Source of the DNA: Rutidosis leptorrhynchoides
Taxonomy: Eukaryota; Streptophyta; Magnoliopsida; Asterales; Asteraceae
Reading direction: 5' to 3'
NCBI RefSeq assembly: GCF_046630445.1
Contig: NC_092333.1
Location: 180,046,501-180,110,500 of the forward strand
DNA length: 64,000 bases
The notes under the pieces were generated by a model, which worked only from the letters and a program-made list of their open reading frames with translations, made no database searches and was not told the origin of the DNA. The position numbers and the translations under genes are program-made. This document shows, one piece after another, positions 1 to 9,301 of this stretch (positions are counted from its first letter, which is position 1; every line of letters begins with the position of its first letter).

Positions 1-1
1 C

Positions 2-1681
2 TGTGAGTCTAGATTGGTCGATAACCTTTACAACAGTGAATGTTACATCACGTTAATTCACAGCAATATGGAAATTATTAAGATGGTTGAAGAGTTCTGT
101 AAGGGACAACGTGCGCAGCACCAGAATGATCTCGCCCTACACAAGTTTCGGGAAAATGCTCTTGATCTTATTAAAGTTCGCCACTTTTTTCTTTTTCTGT
201 TATATCCTTCTTTATTTATCATTTTTATAATTCGTTCGGTTCATAATTTTCTGTTTTCATTTCAGGCTGCTTTTGATTTGGAGATAAAAAGCCTCATTGA
301 CTTCTTAATGAAAGACGTTGATGAAAAAATCACCAAAATGAGTAGTGATGAGGCTTACACAATCTTTTCTGTCAATTTTAGACTATTCTTCTAAATTTGA
401 AAGAATGAAATCCCATCTCAAGGATGACGATTGGGCTTTTGATGATGATTTAGAGAAATCAACCCGTAACAAAATCCCTAGAATAGGTATTACTTTACTA
501 TTATTATTATTGTTAATTGTTATTTGTTATTGTTATTAATAACTAATATTTTAATACTTCGTATTAATTATAATCATAATTTATGATATTAATTATCATA
601 TTGTTGTTAATTGTTATTAATTATTTATTATTATTATTATTACGTAGTTTTTAAGATTTCTTGCTAATTAAAACTATGTTTTATAATATATAGAAATAAA
701 ATTTTTGAAACAGAATGAAATGATGATGATGATGATGATGATGATGATGTGGATAATATGATTATGATTATAATTATAATTATAATTTTTTTTTAATTTA
801 TCTTTATCCCTTCTTGTTCTTCTTCAGGTAACTAAATAATAATATTAATTTCCAATTGATTGATTGAAGTTGGTTTAAGAATTTACTACTTAACTATTAT
901 TAACAACTTGTTTTTGATTGATTGTTGCAGAAAACATGCAGGCTAAACAAATAGAACCTGTTTCGGGAGGTACTTACTTGCATACTTATTTTTCTCTCTT
1001 GTTTCTTCAACTCTTAATAAATATATAAATTAATTCGAATTATTATTAAATATTTTCCTGCTAATAACGACAACTTGATTGATTGTAGCCAAAGAAAACG
1101 ATTATGCCGAGTTATTAAAAAAGACATTCGATGAGTTTAAAAACCTATCCTATGAACAACGGTGAGTTTGCTAATATACTATTACTCTACCCTTTTTGTA
1201 CTTTTTTTTTTAATTATGGTTACTATTTTAATTACATTACATTATTATATTACATATACATATAAAACCTGCTTGCCTTATTGTGTTATGCTTTTTAAAT
1301 CGGTATATTGTAGACGATGATGGCTAATAGCACATTATCTCATAAACACACCGTGAGCAATTTTTCTTTCTTTCTTCATATTTATCAGTTTTTATTACGT
1401 TTTCAATTTATCTAATTATACTTCCTCTTATATGTATATATTCTGACTAATTATACTTTTTTGTTTATTGACGGCGGCGGTGTTGATTTTGTTGTAGTGG
1501 TAGTTCCTACTTATTTATAGAAATAGATGATAAAGAACGAGCTAGGCGTCTCGAGTTCAGTGAAGAGTTTGCAGCGCTTAAGAAAAAATGGCGTGATTTC
1601 TATCGGATACAGGCGGAGGCGGATGCAAAGGCAGTGGATGATGATGATGATGATGATGACGATGAGGTGGAAAAGGAGTAA
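2..1681 (+). CDS. 3' part of an unrecognised acidic, coiled-coil-like gene
   Basis: I do not recognise this family. Exon-like blocks with GT/AG borders and continuous frame are seen at about 2-175, 266 onward, about 382-486, 931-969, 1089-1161 and 1498-1681. The last block ends in TAA at 1679-1681. The protein is rich in Lys and Glu with heptad-like stretches (for example KKKWRDFYRIQAEAD in the last exon) and ends in a run of nine Asp followed by EVEKE, encoded by a GAT repeat. The first exon enters from outside the window, so the N-terminus is missing. Between about 345 and 390 the reading frame changes in a way I could not explain with a normal-length intron, so either a splice site was missed or the copy is damaged. 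An acidic tail after a coiled coil would suit a nuclear or chaperone-like protein, but this is a guess. Confidence 0.5.
721..750. repeat. (GAT)n microsatellite in an intron
   Basis: About ten GAT/TGA trinucleotide units in the intron between the exon ending at 486 and the exon at 931. A second GAT run at about 1637-1665 encodes the poly-Asp tail of the same gene. Confidence 0.9.
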
Positions 1682-2123
1682 AACCAGTTGCTTCTCGTAT
1701 TTTACTTATAATATGGAGCGTTATGAGTTGTATGATGTAGTCGTCGGTCTTTACCATCACAGTTTTGTTAACAACTAACCACTAGCAACTTAATTTTCCA
1801 GTTTGTGAATATTATTATATAGATCATGTTCAAGCTGTACACACTTCGAGTTACTAGTAAATATTATTTTAGTTTCACTTTATTCTAGTCATAATTACTC
1901 TTATCAGTATGGATGACAAACTTATTTGACCTACCTACTATACCATGAATGATTTGGTTTATTTTACCTATTGTACCATTTGCACTCCATGTTTCATATT
2001 TACTTTACAAATCATCTTTTATTTGCTTTCAAATCATCTTCTAGTTGCTTTCAAATCCATTAATGATATCACTACTTAACAACAATTTCATTCTCAATTG
2101 ACGGTTGAAGCAATATACATATA
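1682..2123. other. Intergenic / 3' UTR, nothing coding seen
   Basis: AT-rich sequence after the stop codon of the left-edge gene. It probably holds that gene's 3' UTR. A motif near 1997-2040 (tatttactttacaaat and relatives) recurs near 5585-5615, on the other side of the Helitron-like segment. No reading frame of note. Confidence 0.5.
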
Positions 2124-2153
2124 CTAGCCTTTAAGAGCCCGTGCGTTGCACGG
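2124..2153 (-). mobile_element. Helitron 3' terminus (element extends to the right)
   Basis: On the minus strand this reads as a GC-rich hairpin (stem CCGTGC/GCACGG, 3-nt loop AAC), a short spacer GCTCTTAAAG, then CTAG followed by T. That is the standard Helitron 3' end: hairpin about 10 nt before CTRR, inserted at A|T. Nearly the same sequence, with one difference over about 30 nt, lies in the opposite orientation at 36183-36212. The 5' end of this element was not located with confidence. Confidence 0.75.
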
Positions 2154-2517
2154 ACACTCTTAAACAAACAAACTGAAAACGTATGTGTTATATCAATTCA
2201 AGGTACGATAGAGAGAATTCAAAAGAGACCGTCACTGTTACCGTCTACATAAAACAAAATTATAGAATTCATTAGAATTTAAAATTGAAAAATAACAATG
2301 TTTACCTTCATCCATTTACCTAGCAGAAATCTATAGTTTTTGTTTATTACTTTAATCAATTCCCACTGATCAAAGAATGGGTAACGTATAAATCCAAAAC
2401 TACAAAGACTTAAAATAAAAAATTCAATAAATTGGATACATATGATAACAATAAAGAAAATTAAAAGAAAGAAATTGACCTTATCATCACCCAGAGTAAT
2501 GAATCGATGTAGTGTTT

Positions 2518-2550
2518 CAAGCTTTAAGATCCTGTGCGTTGCATGGTGGC
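2518..2550 (-). repeat. Degenerate second copy of the Helitron 3' end
   Basis: The stretch around aagctttaagatcctgtgcg matches the 2124-2153 terminus with several substitutions. The hairpin is weakened and the CTAG is lost. It could be an older nested Helitron end or a duplicated terminus. Confidence 0.5.
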
Positions 2551-2595
2551 TTACAAAATTAGTATACTAATACGTTAATTCTTTACAAAATTCGT

Positions 2596-2798
2596 GACAT
2601 AACCCAAATCTTTACAAAATTCTTCATGTCACATTTATTTTAGTAGCTTACTTGAATGACTTCAAACAAAAACTTCATAACATTTGAGTGCATAAAATCT
2701 TGACATAACTCAATTCTTTACAAAATTCTTCATGTCAAATTTATTTTTAGTAGTTTACTTGAATGACTTCAAACAAAAACTTAATAACCTTTAATGAG
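2596..2798. repeat. Imperfect tandem duplication, unit about 105 bp
   Basis: Two adjacent copies, beginning at about 2596 and 2702, share blocks such as tttacaaaattcttcatgtc and acttgaatgacttcaaacaa. They differ by scattered substitutions and small indels. No coding potential. Confidence 0.85.
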
Positions 2799-3294
2799 GC
2801 ACTTTATTAGATAGCCATCTCGTAGCACATAACTACCTGCACCACAAATGCATTTGCAAAGCAAACATCATAATCAATAATAATTGCACCACAAATGGCA
2901 TTAAATGACAAATAAAAAGATTTGCATATTCTAAAATTATTATGAGAAACACATTTGCACACCTGAATAAAAATAATAAGCTTCATTTCAAAGTAAACTT
3001 CAAACTCATCTATAGAAGGGTGTAAGAGGGTATTGGTGTTTTGTTCCCACATGTAGAATAGATCACTGTTTCACTGTTTTTTATGCTTGTTGAAAGTTGT
3101 TCCTATCCCCACATTCATTGATTTTAGGCACCTGCATTAAGCATTATCTTTTTAGTAAAAAAAATCTAATTGATCAAATGACTTTACAATAAAAATAAGT
3201 CCTAAGTCAAGATTTTACCATTAATATAGCATAAGAAACTGCATTGCAGCCATTTGAAAACGATACTGCCACTTTTTTCTATACACTATTGAAT

Positions 3295-3480
3295 TTGGTA
3301 AAGCATGGTAGGTCAAATTGGTAAAATCTGGTAGGTGTAAGTGGTCAAACATGCTAAGCAATTCAAACTGGTCAAACATGAGAAGTCAATTTTGTCGAAC
3401 TTACAGAGTCAATTTTGTCAAATATGCCAAGTATAATTGGTTCAATATGATGAGTGAAACTGATCCAGTTTGGTAACACA
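3295..3480. repeat. Cluster of degenerate GGTCAAAnATG-like short repeats
   Basis: Units resembling ggtcaaacatg, gtcaattttgtc and aattggt recur about every 20-35 bp with drift. This looks like an old minisatellite, or the sub-terminal repeats common inside non-autonomous elements. Confidence 0.5.
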
Positions 3481-4288
3481 AAGTGGTGTACAAATTAATT
3501 AATTGTTATTTTTAAAAGTATATGTGATATGTGATATTTCTTTTGTAAAAATTACTCCATAATATTTTACCAGTTTTAAAATATGACCCATTTCAAATAA
3601 CCCATTTCGACACGTGCAGGAATAGCCTATCGTAATTCACTGAGTAGCTGCACCTTTACAGTAGCTTTGGGCATATCACAACCTAAGATACTTAGCATGC
3701 ACTTATATTTTAGTTAACATACCCCTAAATAGTCACGTTCATAAATGAATGGCTCAATATTGTCACATTTGGCACAACATTTGGCACAACACAAGTTGAA
3801 AACTTTTGAATTCATGATATTTGGGCCAGAGACATAGAGAAAAGGGGTTATGTGCACATATAATTGTTAAGCTAAACACCCGTTTAGTAATCTAATCCGA
3901 CATTATTGGAACCTAATTCAGCATTAAAACATTTAATTATATAATAATTAATCATTTAACGTTCAAAAACACATCCTAATGCATACCAACATGTTAAACC
4001 GATCTAATCACAAGGCAGATAGACACCATAACTGAGGACCAGGTCAGCTTTATTATTATTACATTGCCAAATACACATTTTAAACATTTTCAGAGCAGAC
4101 CACCAGCAGTGGGTAGCATGTGTTCATTACTTCTCATATTAGATTACATGTTGAATCTTTACACACATTTGGAGACAATTATCAACATATAATCTCCTGT
4201 ATTTTTATTATTTCATTAAACTCATGCTCAAAAAAAGGCAAGCAAGTCATAATAAAACCAACCAACAAAAAACAAAAGCTTACACATA

Positions 4289-4450
4289 TTAAGCCGATGG
4301 CCCTGCAACCTGCAGAGATGTAGATTTCCACTCAACAGCTTCACCACAATGCCCATACGACCCACCCATATTGACCCATGCAGGTTCGAACCCACCGATG
4401 AAAGTTTCCATCAAAGCTGAAGGACGTCTGGTGTCGATAACTTTCAAACG
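4289..4450 (-). pseudogene. Exon-like fragment, protein not recognised
   Basis: A minus-strand frame ends at 4289 and reads, in its later part, residues such as ALMETFIGGFEPAWVNMGG before the stop. It has the composition of a real terminal exon: balanced residues, with Trp, Gly and Pro. Upstream of about 4450 the frame loses coding character. I cannot name the family. Given the Helitron context it may be a captured gene fragment. Confidence 0.3.
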
Positions 4451-5450
4451 GAAATATATGTAAAAGCTGAAGGTTTTCTTTCTTACTAAATCAGAAACAC
4501 GTGGCGGTTTCCATCTAGTATAACATATTAACATGTACAATTACATTAATCAATGTCGATAACATACATAGTTTGTTCAAAACTGTTGCTGTCACTGAAG
4601 TGCTGAACAAATAGTCAATACAATTACAATAATCAATGATGGAAACATACATAATCTGTTTTTAATTGTCACTGCATAATACTTAGTGGGTGAATTTGTA
4701 CCATCACCAAGCTTTAACCTACCATTAATACATTCAAAAGAACATGTTTAACCCTATAAAATTATGAGTTAGCATCATTTTATCAAATTCCATCTATTAC
4801 ATAATCAAAGTCACGAACCAATTTTACCCTTCTTGTAGAAGTAGATCCCTGAATCAAAATGATCGATTCTATCACAAGAACAGAAATCATGATTTATTTG
4901 ACCAAATCCATTAACTGATTGAAGATACTGAAAACCTTCATTTTTAGGAAAATATATCAGGAAGAAAGGATTACCTTAAGGATATGATTGCAGCGGCGAT
5001 CCAGTGGTAACGGACGACAACGATGGCGTGCGATATAACAGGGCGGCGGTGTGGGGTTCCTGGTAATTACTGACAGACCTTACGATCGTCAGAGTTTTTA
5101 GTGCCGGCGACGGTTCAGGCCGTTTTTATTTAACCGGAGATATTATACAAAGTTTATACCATTAGGTGCATAAAATTGTAATCGATAAGTTAGTTGTAGT
5201 GGCGTGCTCGATTACGGCAGTCGGCGGCCATAATCTCCGTCATAAAGGTTTTGGGTTTAAGAATTTAGGAGAGAGGGGTACAGTGATTATAAGAGAGAAG
5301 AAAGGGGTGGGCAGTTATAACCGCCGGAGACATGCAGTTTCATTTTTGTTTTTCTGTATCCTATTACCGAATTTTTTTTTTTTTAAGCGTACACGTGGCA
5401 GATCATAAGGGTGGGACAGGTGTTAATAATTGACCAGTAAGAAGATGTCA

Positions 5451-5610
5451 TGTGGATAGGTTGAAACTGATTGATTGGACAGGGCGCCATGTGACAATAA
5501 GCCACATGGTTTGTAAAGGGTAGAAATATACGTTAGCACTTTTGACAAATTTCATACAATTGATTCGTAGCTTTACCCAATCTTATATATTTACTTTACA
5601 AATTCTCTTC
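5451..5610. other. Short intergenic stretch
   Basis: AT-rich, no feature supported apart from a motif near 5585 that resembles 1997-2040. Confidence 0.4.
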
Positions 5611-5820
5611 TAATTGTTTTCCATCATCTTTGAAGTATTTGTTGAATCTGCGAATGTGGGTCGAACTCTTGATGTCTCTGTAATTGGGTCTTACGAAGAA
5701 CTTTTTAGAACTCGGGCGAATTGGTTTGGAATTGAAAGATTTGATGATTTCACTTGTGTGGTATACAAGGATTCAACTGGTAATGCGAAACGAGTTGGTG
5801 ATGAACCTTTCAGGTACTCT
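5611..5820 (+). pseudogene. Orphan ARF/Aux-IAA C-terminal PB1 domain exon (copy 1)
   Basis: The translation contains NVGRTLDVSVIGSYEELF, WFGIERFDDFTCVVYKD and GNAKRVGDEPFR. This is the PB1 (domain III/IV) pattern of auxin response factors and Aux/IAA proteins: the VGR..D motif, the SY.EL helix, the FGIE segment, then a VVYxD..G strand and VGDEPF. The exon ends at a plausible donor (CAG|GTACTC). No other ARF domain (B3, middle region) is nearby on this strand, so it is a fragment. A related copy at 23143-23352 has a one-base frameshift that this copy lacks. In the family PB1 mediates head-to-tail oligomerisation. A transcribed stand-alone PB1 cannot be excluded but is not shown. Confidence 0.65.
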
Positions 5821-5842
5821 TTTCATCTCATCTTTAAAAAGT

Positions 5843-6228
5843 AACTAAAATAACAATTAGGAGCCGGTTTTTAACATCCCACATCAACCTACACATAATT
5901 ATACTGTACATCAGTGTCTGCTCCTGCAATTTCTAGTGCATTATCCTCCTTTGCTTTCATCCCCTTGCTTCACTGATCACTCCAAAACCTCAACTTATTA
6001 GTCTACTTTTCAATAAATATTATTGTTAAACTCCTTCAACTCGGCCCCATCTTCTTCTACATTATCCTTATCTGAACCATGGGGAATAACCTTCCTTTTT
6101 AAAGGCCCCGCTTCCCCTACATACCACTCCTTAAAAGCTTGCTCCATAGCATTTTTCCGTCCCTTCAACTTGTTACCCCACAAACTGCACATCAAGTTCA
6201 AACAAAGAAACCGCGAAAATTGCAACCG
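5843..6228 (-). pseudogene. Decayed duplicate of the SAPS gene 3' end
   Basis: This region aligns by eye with 25340-25725, the 3' UTR and last coding part of the SAPS gene. On the minus strand it still reads AMEQAFKEWYVGEAGPLKRK, where the intact gene has AMEQALKEGIVGEAGPLKRK, but frameshifts and a missing upstream part destroy it. The plus-strand sequence around acatcccacatcaacct and ctactgtacatca-like blocks also match the 3' UTR. It directly follows the PB1 fragment, whereas at the other locus about 2 kb lies between the equivalent parts. Confidence 0.8.
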
Positions 6229-6585
6229 AACAGTAAGCTTGACAAATGCGCCTAGTCATCGTCATGTAAGTTTGACAAAAAAATTATCAAGTCAAAACTT
6301 TAATATGTTAATAATTACATATTAAACAATAAGTTTATAGCTTACACTAGTACTTGTTATGAGTATATAGCATACATCGGGAAAAAAAAATGAAAGTTGA
6401 CCAATTTGTAGCTTTAAACCTTTAAATATGCCCACCTTCTTTTCTTTTGTTAAAATGCATGGAACATATCTTACGAGCTTCAACATTCGTCCAAGAGAAA
6501 ACGAAAGAAAGAAAAAGTTACCATCCCTTCACATCCTCCCGTCAAACTTGAGAAATTTCAATTAAGTTAAACATGCCATTTGCGT
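6229..6585. other. Intergenic, nothing recognised
   Basis: AT-rich, no supported frame; short homopolymers only. Confidence 0.4.
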
Positions 6586-6965
6586 TTCCATTGCTCCACG
6601 GTTGTTTAGTTCTTCACCCACTTAATTTCAGTATTGTCATTATTAGAGTACATTATCAATGCGTTCATTGAGTTGTGTATTCATTTTAGTAGTTATCAAG
6701 GTCATGTTTATGGTCAATTCGTCCATTGTAGTTTTCATTGCTTACAATGCGTTTCCAACACTACCTCTAGTTTGTGTTGACATCACCATCAAAAAAAAAT
6801 TACTTCCTTTACTTCCGCTATAAAAGTCACTTCCGCCTGGATCTATATGTGTGTGTATTTGTTAACATAACGTCTAATCTGACTAAATATTTTTTGATTT
6901 CAATCACGCAATGTTTTGTGTCTTAAACTAGTTTTATATCATATATGTTTATATACGTTTGTCGA
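6585..6965. repeat. Paralogous copy of the DNA flanking the Copia insertion (block A)
   Basis: The sequence from about ccattgctccacggttgttt onward matches the DNA at the right side of the Copia element (22101-22450), including cttcaccca, gtagttatcaaggtc and cttccgc blocks. It reads across the Copia target (here cacgg, there catgg) with no insertion. It therefore behaves as a related empty site. Confidence 0.7.
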
Positions 6966-7019
6966 TATATGATTGAGTGTTCACAATTTGACAACAACAG
7001 CAACAAACCTAGTAGGAAA

Positions 7020-7185
7020 CGAGAGATGATCGCAATAGGTGGTTTAGTGGATCGGTTTCAAGGTTCCTCCCGGGCAGTGATGGGGCGGGTTATTATCGCT
7101 GCATCGGCATAGTCGAAACGAGAGATGATCGCAACGGGTGGTTTAGTCCTCTCGGGTGATCCCAATCGCTGTCAAAAAAAAAGAT
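7020..7185 (+). mobile_element. 5'-truncated SINE, 3' part with A-tail
   Basis: Matches the 3' half of the full SINE at 37691-38020: shared blocks include tcctcccgggcag, gctgcatcggcatagtcgaa, gagatgatcgcaacgggtgg and ctcgggtgatcccaat, ending in an A run. The tRNA-like promoter half is missing. A short piece of the same sequence is also repeated just upstream (7020-7045). Confidence 0.7.
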
Positions 7186-7689
7186 GGAAATCGAGACAAG
7201 TGTCAGGCACGTTCATCCAATTTGTTTTTTTCAAACATTGAATCGTTCCTTCAATTTGTTCTTTATAAACATCAAATCGATTTTCTGCAAATGTATTGTC
7301 GTCACTTTTAAATTATAGACTGTTGAATACATTTTTATGGGTCTTCGTTGTGGAATATTTCCAGGTTTTTAACTGTCAGCTAAGTTACCTTGTTGTTGGG
7401 TGTAACCACCACTGAGCTAGATTTGTTGTTGAAATTGAAATGTATCAAAATATCACTTTTAGGAAAACTATTTAGGCACATATATCATCATATTTCACTA
7501 TTTGTTTGCTAACATTACAGTCGCCATATAAGGTGCTAACACAATTACAAGTGTTATAAGACGTCAAATACATAAGGGTCGGCTATCTTTTTGTGGCTTT
7601 CTGAGACTGAATAACCATGGTTGTCATTTTGCTGGAAATATGGGAGACTTTGGCCCTTTGGCATTTGGTTGTCATTTCATTTTCCTTAA
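7186..7689. other. Intergenic, nothing recognised
   Basis: AT-rich with no supported frame or repeat. Confidence 0.4.
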
Positions 7690-7980
7690 TTGTTTAAAAT
7701 AAATGGTAATTTCACTACTTTTAGCTGCGACAGTGGTAACGCGTTGTTAAACATAACACCGTTTCTGAATCTCCAAATAATCCAAGCCGTAGTAGCGAAA
7801 ATAACGAACAATCTTGTCTTTATTGCTTCTGATGATCTCCAGGCTTCGAACCAACAAACAAATTCGTTCTAACAGAACGTGCTTCAGCGATTCTATCCCG
7901 TGATTAAACAACACACAATTTTGATAGTTAAGACGAAACTCATCGGCCATGTTGTCTAGATTTATTGTTTTCATTGCTCC
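7690..7980 (-). pseudogene. LINE-derived 3' coding tail (reverse-transcriptase zinc-binding type)
   Basis: On the minus strand one frame reads RLFVIFATTAWIIWRFRNGV, the typical end of plant LINE polyproteins, where a TTAW.IW..RN signature follows the zf-RVT domain. The N-terminal part of the segment falls in another frame, so at least one frameshift is present. The Copia left LTR cuts directly into this region at 7985. Confidence 0.55.
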
Positions 7981-7984
7981 ATGG

Positions 7985-8758
7985 TGAAAGGAAAATAAAT
8001 CACAATGGCCAATCTACACAACGGAAACAAACATCCACTTGACAAACATTTCCCGACCCGTATGAATCCGTGAGGAAACTAACAAATAAGTTATACCACA
8101 TTCACCACAAATCAGCCCCAATTCTGTCCCAAATCAGCAAATATGAAATAAATAAGCACACACAATACACACGAGACTTTTTACGTGGAAAACCTCTCAA
8201 AATCGAGAGTAAAAACCACGGGACTCGTAAGCCACTTAAACTTCACTATCATCGACAAGGAGAGCAATACAATAATCCTTCTCGAGATCAACTAGAGGCA
8301 TACAACATCATCATACTCTTGAACAACAATAATCAACAAGTATATGAAGAAATTAAAGACAAAAGATAAATGAATCACCCAATAATCTGCTCTCTGTTCC
8401 AGCAGCAAAATCACGACATACAGACCTTATTAGATGAATTCAACGGTTGAAAATGTTGGCACTGATGTCAGAAAGACACAGCCCAAAAATTGTGAAGATT
8501 CAACAGTCGGATCTCCGGAGATCGTCTCTTTTCTGAGCTGCTGTATACAAAAACGGGATTTGAGGTTTTTCTCTCTTTTTCTTGATTGCTTTCTGATCTC
8601 TCTCTCTCTCTTGATAGTCAAAGAACAGCTGCACACAACTGATTCAAATAATGCACCCAGATGTTGACCAGGTCAAACTTCATCTTGGGCCTAAATTTGT
8701 TGGGCTTGGGCTAGAGATAAGTTTCCTCATATTTGGAAACATATAAAAAAACCCAACA
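7985..8758 (-). repeat. Copia 3' LTR
   Basis: 774 bp; begins TGAAAGGAAAAT and ends CCAACA on the plus strand. Nearly identical to 21327-22100, with scattered substitutions (for example an aatcc/aatca difference near 8276). Confidence 0.95.
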
Positions 8759-8775
8759 AATCTCCCTCTTTCCAA

Positions 8776-9296
8776 TTATGAGGAAGGAATCGCCATCCCG
8801 GCGATCGAGCAACATACCTTGAGCTTCTCACTTGCTAAAGCCTTTGTGAACATGTCGGAACCATTATCATCGGTGTGAACTTTATCAAGTTCAAACGAAC
8901 CATCTTCAAGACGTTCTCTAATCCAATGATACCGCACATCTATATGTTTTGTCCGCTTATGATACATAGAATTTCTAGCCAAATGAATCGCACTCTCATT
9001 ATTACAAAGAACCACATATCGTGATTGCTTAAACCCAAGGTCTTGTAGAAACCTTTTCATCCACAATAGTTTTTTGCACGCTTCTGTTGCTGCCATATAC
9101 TCAGCCTCAGTTGTAGACAATGCAACACACTTTTGTAACCTTGATTGCCATGAAACTGCTCCCCCTGCGAATCATCAAATATCCAGAAGTGGATTTCATG
9201 TTATCTATGTTTCCTGTCATATCTGAGTCTGTATAACCAACAAGCATCGGCTCTCCATTTCCAAATGTGATACCCAACTTTGAAGTGCCTCGTAAG
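8776..9296 (-). pseudogene. Copia RNase H, C-terminal part
   Basis: The frame shows STTEAEYMAA, the RNase H signature of Copia elements, then ALRNSM-like and KHIDVRYHWIRE segments typical of its C-terminus. Upstream of about 9120 a frame change occurs (the segment with the missing CVALST start). The nested LARD splits the domain; the N-terminal part resumes at 17848. It would act in the cytoplasmic virus-like particle to degrade the RNA strand during reverse transcription. Confidence 0.9.
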
Positions 9297-9301
9297 TATC
9301 T

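Larger units (their letters stand above)
2124..5450 (-). mobile_element. Non-coding body of a Helitron-like element (extent approximate)
   Basis: No transposase or RepHel frame is visible, so if this is one element it is non-autonomous. It holds a damaged second copy of the Helitron 3' end at about 2518-2550, a tandem duplication at 2596-2798, a region of degenerate short repeats at 3295-3480, an exon-like minus-strand frame at 4289-4450, and a somewhat GC-richer block at 4990-5400. The right border is inferred only from where the character of the sequence changes. It may instead be several nested or adjacent elements. Confidence 0.35.

Noticed and set aside
1320-1355. Extra small exon of the left-edge gene
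   Set aside because: Has acceptor- and donor-like borders but would bring a stop into the otherwise consistent joining of 1161 to 1498.
8070-8369. 99-codon frame in the Copia LTR (also 21412-21711)
   Set aside because: Located wholly in the LTR and antisense to the element; no known protein.
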